A DNA stretch of 64,000 bases from Anaerofustis stercorihominis DSM 17244 (lineage in GTDB: Bacteria > Bacillota > Clostridia > Eubacteriales > Anaerofustaceae): positions 112,480 through 176,479 of the forward strand of contig NZ_DS560018.1 of the NCBI RefSeq assembly GCF_000154825.1, given 5' to 3'. Positions within the stretch are counted from its first letter, which is position 1. Each line of letters opens with the position of its first letter. Shown here piece after piece: positions 43,695 through 52,338 of this stretch. The notes beneath the pieces are model-generated. The model was not told where the DNA came from. It did no database searches and saw only the letters and a list, made by a program, of their open reading frames with translations. The position numbers and the translations under genes were made by a program.

Positions 43695-44327
43695 TTATAA
43701 AAATGCAGACGAAAATATTACAATAAACATCGGCACGACATAGCTTTCTATATATATACCGAGGACATTAAGCAAAAATGCCATAACTATATAAATCGTA
43801 TACCTTATATAAAAAGCGGAATTGTTCACCTGCTTGTAACGGCTCTTATTGTTCTTCTGGATTATGTATTTAAAGGAAGAAGCCGTGACGGAAGCAAATA
43901 ATAGGGCGGCGGTCTTTATAAGGTTTTGAACTATAAGAACAGCCAGTGCAAAAAGTATCCCCTTAAGACCGAATTTATATATGAAAAACGTATTCGTAAA
44001 CCCCAGCAAAAATCCGTTGTAAAACACTATGCTTATTGAATAGATAAGACTTAAAACACTAAGCCCCAGTATCCATAGAAACACATATATCTTCGCATCT
44101 CTTAATAGCGTCGATGTGAATATTTCCTTGCTGTTTATGGTGGAAGTATCTTTGGTAAGAAGAGAAAAGAAAGAATTGATATAGTTTACCAGTTCTTCTA
44201 TCTGTTCGCTGCTTAGAAAATATATCGTAACTCCCCCTATCGCAATACCTAGTATGAATACGAACAGGAAAAATAAATATTTATTTTTGTTTTCTTTAAA
44301 ATGATAATTAATAAATTCTCTAATCAT
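43695..44327 (-). CDS. spoIIM: Stage II sporulation protein M
   Basis: Multi-pass membrane protein of the DMP (SpoIID-SpoIIM-SpoIIP) complex that drives peptidoglycan remodelling during engulfment. The 210 residues from the ATG chosen here have five hydrophobic segments (about 17-35, 80-105, 110-130, 135-160, 185-205). Family landmarks are the FYNGFLLGFTNTF stretch and GLKGILFALAV. The N terminus MIREFINYHFKENK is typical; upstream in-frame codons have no ribosome site. It lies between nudF-like and dacF-like genes on the same strand, a neighbourhood seen in other spore formers. Confidence 0.92.
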   Translation of the reverse strand: MIREFINYHFKENKNKYLFFLFVFILGIAIGGVTIYFLSSEQIEELVNYINSFFSLLTKDTSTINSKEIFTSTLLRDAKIYVFLWILGLSVLSLIYSISIVFYNGFLLGFTNTFFIYKFGLKGILFALAVLIVQNLIKTAALLFASVTASSFKYIIQKNNKSRYKQVNNSAFYIRYTIYIVMAFLLNVLGIYIESYVVPMFIVIFSSAFL

Positions 44328-44355
44328 AAATTCAACCTTTTGATTTAATAAGAAC

Positions 44356-44394
44356 AATAAAAAAGACATGCCCTGATACTAAAGGGTATGTCCC
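44356..44394 (-). terminator. Terminator of the nrdR-Nudix operon
   Basis: On the minus strand GGACATACCCT pairs with AGGGCATGTCT (G-U pair included), followed by TTTTTATTG. It overlaps the region just before spoIIM. Confidence 0.75.
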
Positions 44395-44416
44395 ATTCTC
44401 TGATTTATGATTAATT

Positions 44417-44956
44417 TTATATATTATTTTCCAAACAGTATCTCATTACACCCGCAACCGTCTTTGCATCGCGTATCTCGCCTTTTAATACACTTTCTTT
44501 AAATTCTTTGATGTCTATTTCCACTACATTCAAAAACTCATCATCATCCAAATTCTGCTTTGTCCTTTTTAAGTTAGTGGCAAGATAAACCGAGATCACT
44601 TCATCACAGTACCCTACGGCTGAGAGCATATCGAAATAATGTACCATTTTCCCCGCTTTATATCCCGTCTCTTCCTCAAGCTCTCTCACTGCGGCTTCCA
44701 TCCTGCCTTCATTTCCTTTGTCCAGCTTACCGGCTGGAAGTTCAGTCGTAACATCAAATATCGCACTTCTGTACTGCTTTACGAGTACAAGCTTATTATC
44801 ATTCGTTACTGCAAAAACAGCACATGAACCACAGTGTTCAAGATTATCTCTCGTTGCTTTCCTGCCGTTTGGAAGTATGACAGTATCACACCTTACATCA
44901 AATATATTTCCTTTGAACAAAGTTTCCTTTTTTACTATCTTCTCTTCTATCTCCAT
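44417..44956 (-). CDS. nudF: Nudix hydrolase, ADP-ribose pyrophosphatase type
   Basis: Cytoplasmic Nudix enzyme of 179 residues that most likely hydrolyses ADP-ribose to AMP and ribose 5-phosphate. The Nudix box reads GKLDKGNEGRMEAAVRELEE followed by ETGY (about 95-118), preceded by VTTELPAG. The N-terminal region with RDNLEHCGSCAVFAVTND and VKQYRSA fits the ADP-ribose subgroup. It overlaps the nrdR stop by one base, so they are co-translated. In many Clostridia this gene sits beside spoIIM and a recombinase; here nrdR takes the upstream place. Confidence 0.92.
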   Translation of the reverse strand: MEIEEKIVKKETLFKGNIFDVRCDTVILPNGRKATRDNLEHCGSCAVFAVTNDNKLVLVKQYRSAIFDVTTELPAGKLDKGNEGRMEAAVRELEEETGYKAGKMVHYFDMLSAVGYCDEVISVYLATNLKRTKQNLDDDEFLNVVEIDIKEFKESVLKGEIRDAKTVAGVMRYCLENNI

Positions 44957-45420
44957 TATTTATTTCCTCTGTCACTTAACATAGTCTTGAGTTCATCCAT
45001 AAAACTGTTCACATCTTTGAACTGTCTGTAAACCGAAGCAAATCTTACGTAAGCAACTTCATCGACGTCTTTCAGTCTCTTCATTATCTCTTCCCCTATA
45101 ACAGTCGAAGAAACTTCCTTCTTAGCGATTTTTTGTATCTCGCTTTCTATATCATTTACCATATGCTCTATCTGCTCAATGGAGACCGGTCTCTTTTCAC
45201 ATGATTTTATTATACCGTTCATCAGTTTGTTTCTGTCGAAGGACTCTCTTGTACCGTTCTTCTTTACCACTATCAACGGGATAGTCTCCACTTTTTCATA
45301 TGTGGTGAACCTCTGTGCACAGGATAAGCACTCTCTTCTCCTTCTTATGGCAGTATTATCATCGGTAGGTCTGGAATCTATTACTTTACTTTCTATATAA
45401 CCGCAGTGTGGACATTTCAT
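44956..45420 (-). CDS. nrdR: Transcriptional repressor NrdR
   Basis: Repressor of ribonucleotide reductase genes that senses ATP/dATP. The N-terminal zinc ribbon has CPHCGY and ECLSCAQRF (four Cys), followed by RFTTYEKVE and an ATP-cone domain (about 48-138: [20 protein letters not shown]). Length (154) is standard. First gene of nrdR-nudF. No NrdR box was recognised within the window; its targets are presumably nrd genes elsewhere. The start has no strong GGAGG but GGGAAAA is close by. Confidence 0.96.
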   Translation of the reverse strand: MKCPHCGYIESKVIDSRPTDDNTAIRRRRECLSCAQRFTTYEKVETIPLIVVKKNGTRESFDRNKLMNGIIKSCEKRPVSIEQIEHMVNDIESEIQKIAKKEVSSTVIGEEIMKRLKDVDEVAYVRFASVYRQFKDVNSFMDELKTMLSDRGNK

Positions 45421-45767
45421 TTTTATTTTCCCCTTTCGCAGTGAGTAAATCGTTATACCCTATTGATAGTAAAATTATATACCAAAAAAGCTGGTTTTTC
45501 AATATTTAATATGAATACATTACCTTTATTATTATGTTATAACACATAAAAAGAGAGTATTATGTATTATCCTTACATATATGATACAAAATCACCAACT
45601 TACCAAATACAATCAAAACATTCCATAAAAAAATATTTGTTTTTATAAGATACAAATACTTATTTTATAAATCAAATTTTTATCCTTTGAAGCTGGTAAT
45701 CAAAAATATAAAAAAAGAATAACAAATTCAATATCCCCTATATCAAAGATTTATATAAATCCATAAA
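45421..45767. other. Gene-free stretch
   Basis: AT-rich DNA between nrdR and the MucBP protein terminator. Presumably it contains the nrdR promoter; none is clear. I see no gene. Confidence 0.5.
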
Positions 45768-45795
45768 AAAAGACAGGTTTTACCTGCCTTCTTTT
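45768..45795 (-). terminator. Terminator of the MucBP protein gene
   Basis: On the minus strand GGCAGGT/ACCTGTC with loop AAA is followed by seven T, directly after the stop codon. Confidence 0.8.
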
Positions 45796-48246
45796 TTATG
45801 CTTCTTTTGATTTTTTTATCGTATACATAACTCCGCCTGCGGAAATGACCGCAAAGAACAAGTATAGATAAAGGTTGTTTTCATCGGATGTTTTTACCGA
45901 GCCTGAAGGAGGAGTATTTCTATTTGATACATCTCTTCCGCTGCCGGTTCCCGAAGAATTTGTATTATTATTGTTCTTATTTATACTATCTACGTTTTTC
46001 GCTTTTTTATAAACAAAAATGATTTCCTGATCGTCTCTCGAATATACTCCGCTTTGACCTCCAACTGTCTTTACGTATTCATAACCTTTTATGTTCGGAT
46101 ATTTTATATCATATCTTTCTTCCAACCCTCCGGTATATACGATATCTTTCTTTATGATATTTCCCTTTTCATCAACGAATTTTACCGTTACCTTACCGAC
46201 TTCTTTATAAACATATGTAACGACTTTTACATCTTCGGCAAATTTCCCGCTTTCACTGCCTTCCACTTTTACAAGCTCAAAGCCTTTGATATTCTCTTTT
46301 TTCGTCTTATAATCATCACCTATCTGACCGTCATAAACATTATCCGGATGAATGGTGTTCCCGTTTATATCAACATACCTGGCAACGACACTGCTTGCGG
46401 TATCGCCGACGCTTAAAGGACTGTAAACTACCGTTACGACTTTCACATCTTCTTCGATCTTACCCTTTTCTTCGCCTACTACTTTATCTACTTCATATCC
46501 GGGTATATTAGGCTTAGGGACTTCATAATTGTCGCCAACGCTTCCGTTATGAACGACATCTTCTTTTATGACATTCCCATCTTTATCTTCATACCTTATT
46601 ACGACGCTTCCTCCCTTATTGTCGTCTGTGACACTATCGGGACTCTTTTTGGTATAGATATATCTTACTTCCTTACTGCCCTCTGTAAATTTACCGTTTC
46701 TATCTCCGATGACTTCTTTGAATTCATATCCGGGGATAACAAGCTGTGAGGTCTTGTAGTCATCCCCGACTTTTCCTTTATATATCAAATCCATATGTAT
46801 CTCATTGCCCGCTTCGTCTACATATTTTGCGGTCACACTGCCTTTTTTAACAGGTTGCGGAGGAGATTCCTTTTTATAGACATAAGTAACTATTTGCGGA
46901 GTATACATGAATTTACCCGTCTCATTGCCTTCAACTCTTAAAAACTCATATCCCTTTATCTCAAGCTTGCTGGTTTTATAAGCATTATTTTCAAACCCCT
47001 TATATACTATATTATCGCATAACTTATTCCCGTCTTCGTCTACATATATTGCAGTCACCGTACAAGGCATGGATACTTTATATACGAATGTAACATCTGT
47101 ATTCCCTTCAGGAAATACTCCCGAAGAATTCCCCTCTGTCCTTACATATTCGTATCCGTATATATTTTCTTTACTTATATTATAAGGCTCGTCTTTTTCA
47201 CCCTCATATATTTTATCATCTTTTATTTTATTCCCGTTAATATCCACAAATTTGGCTGTAACGGTACCTTTTATTATCTTTTTATACACAAAAGTAACAT
47301 TTGTATTTCCCTCGGGGAATGTACCCGAAGCGTTACCTTCGGTCTTTACATATCTGTATCCTTCTATAGCATCCGGTGATACGCTGTAATTTTCTCCCTT
47401 TTCCCCTTCGATCTGTTTATCGTCTTTTATCTTATTTCCATCCTCATTTACATAATGTACGTTTACAAATCCTTTAGGCTTCAGTTCTTCGATTACTTCG
47501 TCAGGATCTACATATTTATCCCATATTTTTATATCGTATACTTTTCCTCCGGTTGCAGCTTCCGGTTTGTCGTATGCATCACTACTATCAAGTGTATCTG
47601 TATCATCAAAGAAGAATCCAATTCTAGTTTTTCCGTCGATTATGATCGGAACACCCCATTTATTTTTGTCGGTTATCTGTAAATCTAATGTTTTGGTTCC
47701 GCCGTTTACGATATAAGCTTCAAAAGACCCGGATTTATTTCTTCTGACTATCATATCTATAACTTCATTTGCTTGAGTTATGCTTTTCCCGTTAGTTCCG
47801 TAATTAAAAAAATTCAAATGACCGTTACTGTAAAAATAAAACCCTACATCTGAAAGCCCATCTCCATAATCTATGATTTTTCTCCAACTGGGTCCCGTTT
47901 CTTTAAATGAAAATTTTAGACCTATAGTATACTCTTCTCCGATATTTTTATCTATATCGATATAAAATCCGCCGCCATTGATCATTGAAGATTCCCACTG
48001 AAAATAAGGGCCGTAACTGTCGGAGCCGTATGATGTGGAAGAATTATTCCTGTTCTTATCATCCCCTTCAGCACTCAATACAGTAAGTTCGCTGTGCCCT
48101 TTTCGGTCTGTCACATTGTTATTGAAGTTGTACTGAACATAAGGTTCGTTTTTTAAAGTTGCCGCGTTTATGATACTCGGAACCATAAAAATAAATGCTA
48201 TCAGTACGAAAATAACACCTTTTCTTCTTAATAATTTTTCTTTCAT
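45796..48246 (-). CDS. Surface protein with LamG-like domain and seven MucBP repeats
   Basis: Exported 816-residue protein. A signal peptide (about 1-29, ending INAA) is followed by a concanavalin/LamG-like domain (about 35-250, YIDIDKNIGEEYTIGLKFSF). Seven MucBP-type repeats of about 65-75 residues follow (starting FVNVHYVNEDGNKI, VTAKFVDINGNKI and so on). A Ser/Asn/Gly-rich linker leads to the C terminus. The end looks like a wall-sorting region: SVKTSDE, a membrane segment (LYLYLFFAVISAGGVMYTI) and KKSKEA. The expected glycine of an LPXTG/KTG-type signal is Ser here, so sortase processing is uncertain. Host-mucus or glycan binding is inferred. Confidence 0.83.
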   Translation of the reverse strand: MKEKLLRRKGVIFVLIAFIFMVPSIINAATLKNEPYVQYNFNNNVTDRKGHSELTVLSAEGDDKNRNNSSTSYGSDSYGPYFQWESSMINGGGFYIDIDKNIGEEYTIGLKFSFKETGPSWRKIIDYGDGLSDVGFYFYSNGHLNFFNYGTNGKSITQANEVIDMIVRRNKSGSFEAYIVNGGTKTLDLQITDKNKWGVPIIIDGKTRIGFFFDDTDTLDSSDAYDKPEAATGGKVYDIKIWDKYVDPDEVIEELKPKGFVNVHYVNEDGNKIKDDKQIEGEKGENYSVSPDAIEGYRYVKTEGNASGTFPEGNTNVTFVYKKIIKGTVTAKFVDINGNKIKDDKIYEGEKDEPYNISKENIYGYEYVRTEGNSSGVFPEGNTDVTFVYKVSMPCTVTAIYVDEDGNKLCDNIVYKGFENNAYKTSKLEIKGYEFLRVEGNETGKFMYTPQIVTYVYKKESPPQPVKKGSVTAKYVDEAGNEIHMDLIYKGKVGDDYKTSQLVIPGYEFKEVIGDRNGKFTEGSKEVRYIYTKKSPDSVTDDNKGGSVVIRYEDKDGNVIKEDVVHNGSVGDNYEVPKPNIPGYEVDKVVGEEKGKIEEDVKVVTVVYSPLSVGDTASSVVARYVDINGNTIHPDNVYDGQIGDDYKTKKENIKGFELVKVEGSESGKFAEDVKVVTYVYKEVGKVTVKFVDEKGNIIKKDIVYTGGLEERYDIKYPNIKGYEYVKTVGGQSGVYSRDDQEIIFVYKKAKNVDSINKNNNNTNSSGTGSGRDVSNRNTPPSGSVKTSDENNLYLYLFFAVISAGGVMYTIKKSKEA

Positions 48247-48290
48247 TGCTTTTGATTCCCCTAGCTTTAATCAAGTTACTCAAAGTATAA
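48246..48290 (-). repeat. Leader repeat at the MucBP gene start, copy 1
   Basis: About 45 bp (containing TAGCTTTAATCAAGTTA on the plus strand) directly precede and overlap the MucBP gene's ribosome site, and recur at 48510-48557. On the minus strand this includes GGGGAATCAAAAGCA-ATG. Confidence 0.65.
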
Positions 48291-48509
48291 TTTTTGTAAC
48301 AAATGTGGTATATTAAAATTAATGCGATATATTCATGAAAAAAACTAGAAATATATCAAAAAAAATAATAATATGTATTAATTTATCTAATAATTAAATC
48401 TTTTTTATTGTTACTCAATGTATACCTTTTTTGACAATTTCTTAAAACTTTTAACCTAAAAAGTCTTTATTCATAAGGAATTTTTGATTTATTAAGGAAA
48501 GCATGCTCT

Positions 48510-48557
48510 TTGCTTTTGATCCCCCTAGCTTTAATCAAGTTATTAAAAGTATTATAA
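48510..48557 (-). repeat. Leader repeat, orphan copy 2
   Basis: A second copy of the MucBP leader (GATCCCCCTAGCTTTAATCA, plus strand), about 260 bp further upstream, with the same orientation but no coding sequence attached. It looks like the scar of a lost or shortened paralogous gene. Confidence 0.6.
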
Positions 48558-48611
48558 AGTACTTGCATAAATAGCCTTTTCCCTCTATAATAAAGAAAGA
48601 TTAAAAATTAA

Positions 48612-48785
48612 TAAGTAGTGTTAAGATAGAGGCGCGGATTTTATCAGTAAATTATTTGATGCAGGTAAATGCAGGTAAGAATGGTCGAAAGGAAAATCTG
48701 CCGAGGAAGTTTATATTTTACCGTTTAGATTTCCGGGCTTAATGTTAAGAGCATTGAGACTGTCATCGCTTAGATGGAGTGCTAT
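48612..48785 (+). promoter_or_regulatory. Lysine riboswitch (L-box)
   Basis: Upstream of the asd-dap operon. The L-box core is recognisable: AGATAGAGGCGCGGATTTTA near the 5' end, TCGAAAGGAAAATCTGCCGA in the middle, TTTCCGGGCTTAATG, and GACTGTCATCGCTTAGATGG before the closing stem. Lysine binding should favour the terminator that follows and so shut off lysine/diaminopimelate synthesis genes. Confidence 0.9.
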
Positions 48786-48814
48786 TCACAAATACTAATT
48801 TTTTTGTGTATTAT

Positions 48815-48842
48815 GAGTCGCTTTGTCGGCTTTTATTTTTTA
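48815..48842 (+). terminator. Riboswitch-controlled terminator
   Basis: GAGTCG (48815-48820) pairs with CGGCTT (48827-48832), followed by TTATTTTTTAT, between the lysine aptamer and asd. It is the likely conditional terminator. Confidence 0.65.
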
Positions 48843-48876
48843 TAACACTATAAAAAATACACTTAGGAGGAATAAT

Positions 48877-49887
48877 ATGGGAAAATACAATGTAGCGATT
48901 GCGGGTGCAACCGGTGTTGTAGGACAAAAAATGATTGAAGTTTTAGAGGAGAGCAATATAGCCGTAGATAATTTCTATCCTATGGCGTCAAGCCGTTCGG
49001 CAGGTAAAAAAGTCACATTCAGAGGTAAGGAATATACCGTTGAAGAATTGAATGAACATTCTTTTGATAAAGATATAGATTTTGCATTATTTTCTGCGGG
49101 AGGAGGAACAAGTAAAAAGTTTGCTCCTATAGCCGCAAAAAACAATGTTGTCGTTATCGATAACTCATCTCAGTGGAGAATGGATGATGAAGTGCCTTTG
49201 GTGGTTCCCGAAGTTAATCCGAAAGATGCGCTTAAAACTAAAGGTATCATAGCAAATCCTAATTGTTCTACTATTCAGGCGATGGTTGTTTTAAAACCCC
49301 TTCATGATGCATATAAAATTAAAAGAGTAATATATTCTACATATCAGGCTGTTGCCGGTTCAGGTATAAAAGGTATAAAAGATTTGGAAGAAGGCGTAAA
49401 AGGCGGTAAAAATGAATTTTATCCTGTGCAGATAGCCTACAACTGTCTTCCTCATATTGATGATTTTACCGAAAACGGATATACGAAAGAAGAACTGAAA
49501 ATGGTAAATGAAACTCATAAGATACTCGGAGATTATGATATCAAAGTTACCGCTACCACAGTAAGAGTCCCTGTATTCGTAGGTCACAGCGAAAGTATAA
49601 ATCTTGAATTTGAAAAACCGTTTGACGTAGATGAAGCGAGAGAACTTCTTAAAAATGCACCGGGAGTTATCGTGAAAGATGATATATCCGTTCCGGAATA
49701 TCCTACTGTTTTGGATGCTGCGGGAAATGACGAAGTATATGTAGGCAGGATAAGAAGAGATTTCTCTGTTAAAAGCGGAATGAACCTATGGTGCGTTGGA
49801 GATAATATCAGAAAAGGTGCGGCTTCAAACACAGTACAGATTGCCGAGTACTTGATAAAAGAAAACTTCTTCGGAAAGGAAAATTAA
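48877..49887 (+). CDS. asd: Aspartate-semialdehyde dehydrogenase
   Basis: NADP-dependent enzyme that converts aspartyl phosphate to aspartate semialdehyde, the branch point to lysine/diaminopimelate and threonine/methionine. From the ATG with GGAGG seven bases upstream, the protein has 336 residues. It shows GATGVVGQKM (10-19), SSRSAGKK and the active-site Cys130 in ANPNCSTIQ; VTATTVRVPVFVGHSES lies in the C-terminal domain. An earlier in-frame start would add 18 residues lying in the riboswitch leader and is rejected. First gene of the lysine-riboswitch operon; dapA starts one base after its stop. Confidence 0.96.
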   Translation: MGKYNVAIAGATGVVGQKMIEVLEESNIAVDNFYPMASSRSAGKKVTFRGKEYTVEELNEHSFDKDIDFALFSAGGGTSKKFAPIAAKNNVVVIDNSSQWRMDDEVPLVVPEVNPKDALKTKGIIANPNCSTIQAMVVLKPLHDAYKIKRVIYSTYQAVAGSGIKGIKDLEEGVKGGKNEFYPVQIAYNCLPHIDDFTENGYTKEELKMVNETHKILGDYDIKVTATTVRVPVFVGHSESINLEFEKPFDVDEARELLKNAPGVIVKDDISVPEYPTVLDAAGNDEVYVGRIRRDFSVKSGMNLWCVGDNIRKGAASNTVQIAEYLIKENFFGKEN

Positions 49888-49888
49888 T

Positions 49889-50770
49889 ATGTCAATTTTT
49901 AAAGGTGTTGCTACGGCGTTAGTTACGCCGTTTGATGAAAATAATAGAGTCGATTTAAATGTTCTCGAAACACTTATAAACGACCAGATAGAAAGCGGTA
50001 TTAACGGTCTCGTTATATGCGGTACCACGGGAGAATCTCCAACGGTTACGGATAAAGAAAAAGATGAAATATTCAGAGTCAGTAACGAAGTCATAGCGGG
50101 AAGAGTTCCTTTCATTGCAGGTACGGGAACAAACAATACTCAGCATGTGTTGGAACTTACGGAAATCGCCGCAAAAAGAGGTGCGGACTCTGTTTTGATA
50201 AATAATCCGTACTACAATAAATCCAGCGACGAAGGTATTTATAATAGCTATGAATATATAAGCGACAGAGTAGATGTACCTATCATTGTATATAATGTAC
50301 CTTCAAGGACAGGGAAAAATATTTCCGCTTCTCTTGCAATAGAACTTACTAAGATAAAAAATGTAAAAGCTTTCAAAGAAGCAAGCGGAGATTTATCTCA
50401 GGTGGCAAGGATCATGAAAGACCTTCCAGAAGATGTTGAACTTTACTCAGGGAATGATGACCAAATCATGCCTGTACTTTCTTTAGGCGGAGACGGAGTT
50501 ATTTCAACTTGTTCAAATATAATACCTAAAACTTGTGTTGAGCTTACAGACGCATTTTTCAGCGGAGACATCAAGACTGCAATTCAAAAACAGCTTGATA
50601 TTTTACCTATGTGCGATGCACTGTTCTGTGAATGTAATCCTATCCCCGTTAAAACAGCTATGAAAATAATGGGGCTTAAAACAGGAGATATGAGACTTCC
50701 TTTGGTTGAGCTGACAGGTGCAAAGAGGGAATTATTGGAAAAGACTTTAAAAGAATATTCTTTGATTTAA
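49889..50770 (+). CDS. dapA: 4-hydroxy-tetrahydrodipicolinate synthase
   Basis: Class I aldolase-like enzyme that condenses pyruvate with aspartate semialdehyde, the first committed step of diaminopimelate synthesis. The 293 residues form one TIM barrel with GTTGESPT (44-51), the catalytic Tyr in IVYNVPSRTG and the Schiff-base Lys in VKAFKEASGD. GNDDQIMPVLSLGGDGVIS near the C terminus is typical. It follows asd with one base between them and precedes dapB by 14 bp. Spore formers need this pathway also for dipicolinate. Confidence 0.96.
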   Translation: MSIFKGVATALVTPFDENNRVDLNVLETLINDQIESGINGLVICGTTGESPTVTDKEKDEIFRVSNEVIAGRVPFIAGTGTNNTQHVLELTEIAAKRGADSVLINNPYYNKSSDEGIYNSYEYISDRVDVPIIVYNVPSRTGKNISASLAIELTKIKNVKAFKEASGDLSQVARIMKDLPEDVELYSGNDDQIMPVLSLGGDGVISTCSNIIPKTCVELTDAFFSGDIKTAIQKQLDILPMCDALFCECNPIPVKTAMKIMGLKTGDMRLPLVELTGAKRELLEKTLKEYSLI

Positions 50771-50784
50771 AGAGGATAAATTAA

Positions 50785-51534
50785 ATGATAAAAGTAATGA
50801 TTAGCGGCTTTAACGGAGCCATGGGACAAAACGTTAAGAATATCGTCGAAGGCTATGAGGATATGAAGATAGTCTGCGGATTTGATAAGCAATCAAAGGA
50901 AAACGAAGGATATCCTATTTATTCTTCATTTGATGATATAAAAGAAGAGATAGATGTGGTGATAGATTTTTCACATTTTAGCCTTGTCGATGATTTGATA
51001 GATTTTTGTGTAAAAACAAATACCGCACTTGTATGTGCTACTACAGGGCTTGAAGACAGTACAAATGCACATCTTGAAGAAGCCAGCAAGACTATCCCTA
51101 TATTCAAAACAGGGAATTTTTCTTACGGCATAAGCGTAGTTAGCAAAATGCTTGAACTTGGTGCGAAGATGTTATGCGAAGATTTTGATACGGAAATAAT
51201 TGAAAAACATCATAACAGAAAAGTTGACGCCCCAAGCGGGACAGCATATATGCTCGCTGACGTGATTAAAGAAAATGCTGATAAAGAACTTGAATATAAA
51301 TTTTCAAGATACGGCAAAGATGTGAAAAGAGAAAAGAAAGACCTTACCATTCATGCTGTAAGAGGCGGTACTATAGTAGGGGAACACGAAGTTATTTTTG
51401 CCGGGGAAGATGAAATAATAGAAGTAAAACATACTGCTTTATCGAGAAAGGTCTTTGCTGTGGGTGCCGTAAAGGCAGGCAGATACATTTACGATAAAGG
51501 CTATGGATACTTTGAAATGAATGATATAGTATAA
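50785..51534 (+). CDS. dapB: 4-hydroxy-tetrahydrodipicolinate reductase
   Basis: NAD(P)H-dependent reductase, second step of the diaminopimelate branch. The 249-residue protein has the dinucleotide fold [11 protein letters not shown] (8-18), VCATTGL and the [12 protein letters not shown] segment. The substrate-binding [15 protein letters not shown] stretch contains the catalytic His and Lys, and [14 protein letters not shown] follows. It lies in the asd-dapA-dapB-dapH operon, 14 bp after dapA and 10 bp before dapH, and is controlled with them by the lysine riboswitch. Confidence 0.96.
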   Translation: MIKVMISGFNGAMGQNVKNIVEGYEDMKIVCGFDKQSKENEGYPIYSSFDDIKEEIDVVIDFSHFSLVDDLIDFCVKTNTALVCATTGLEDSTNAHLEEASKTIPIFKTGNFSYGISVVSKMLELGAKMLCEDFDTEIIEKHHNRKVDAPSGTAYMLADVIKENADKELEYKFSRYGKDVKREKKDLTIHAVRGGTIVGEHEVIFAGEDEIIEVKHTALSRKVFAVGAVKAGRYIYDKGYGYFEMNDIV

Positions 51535-51544
51535 GGAGAAAAGA

Positions 51545-52276
51545 ATGGATAACAGTAAACTAAAAGAACAATTCGATTTAACAAACCCATATGAAATCGC
51601 AAAATATATCAAAGCGGCGGAAAAAAGCACACCTATAAAATTATATGTTAAAGGTGATTTGGTAGAAAATTTACTTCTGGGGCTTGAATACTACGGGAAC
51701 AACGGTTCATATATAGTATTCGGAGAAAAAGAAGAAGTATTTGATTTTGTTGAATGCAACAAAGACAGGATCGAAAGCTACAGAATGGAATACGACAGAA
51801 GGAATTCCGCAATACCTATGATGGATACGAATGATGTTGACGCAAGGATAGAACCGGGTGCAAACATCAGAGAAGGAGTTCAAATCGGTAAGAATGCTGT
51901 AATTATGATGGGTGCAACGATCAATATCGGTGCGGTCATAGGCGAAGAGTCTATGATAGATATGAACGCTGTTTTAGGTGCCAGAGCTACCGTAGGTAAG
52001 AGAAGTCATATCGGTGCCGGTTCTGTTTTGGCAGGTGTTCTTGAACCTCCTTCAGCGACTCCAGTTATCGTAGGGGATGACTGTATGATAGGCGGAAACG
52101 TAGTAGTTCTTGAAGGTGTAGAGATAGGTAACGGCAGCGTTGTTGCCGCGGGAAGCGTTGTAACCGAAAACGTACCGGAAGGTGTTGTAGTTGCAGGAGC
52201 TCCAGCAAAAATCGTAAAAAACAAAGACGATAAGACAGAAGAAAAGACTGAACTTCTTGATGATCTTAGAGGCTAA
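51545..52276 (+). CDS. dapH: Tetrahydrodipicolinate N-acetyltransferase
   Basis: Acetyl-CoA-dependent enzyme of the acetylated branch of diaminopimelate synthesis. An N-terminal DapH domain (about 1-85, [21 protein letters not shown]) is followed by a left-handed beta-helix of hexapeptide repeats (about 95-210). Landmarks are [25 protein letters not shown], in segments, then [19 protein letters not shown] and [19 protein letters not shown]. Length (243) is usual. Last gene of the lysine-riboswitch operon, followed by a terminator. Succinyl-using DapD is less likely from the N-terminal domain. Confidence 0.94.
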   Translation: MDNSKLKEQFDLTNPYEIAKYIKAAEKSTPIKLYVKGDLVENLLLGLEYYGNNGSYIVFGEKEEVFDFVECNKDRIESYRMEYDRRNSAIPMMDTNDVDARIEPGANIREGVQIGKNAVIMMGATINIGAVIGEESMIDMNAVLGARATVGKRSHIGAGSVLAGVLEPPSATPVIVGDDCMIGGNVVVLEGVEIGNGSVVAAGSVVTENVPEGVVVAGAPAKIVKNKDDKTEEKTELLDDLRG

Positions 52277-52298
52277 ACATACATTGTATTTTTAAATA

Positions 52299-52338
52299 TA
52301 ATAAAAAAGAGCATTTAAATTTTAACAATGTTCTTTTT
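52299..52338 (+). terminator. Terminator of the asd-dap operon
   Basis: AAAAAAGAGCATT pairs with AATGTTCTTTTTT around an AT-rich loop, followed by TTATTATA, 25 bp after dapH. Confidence 0.75.
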
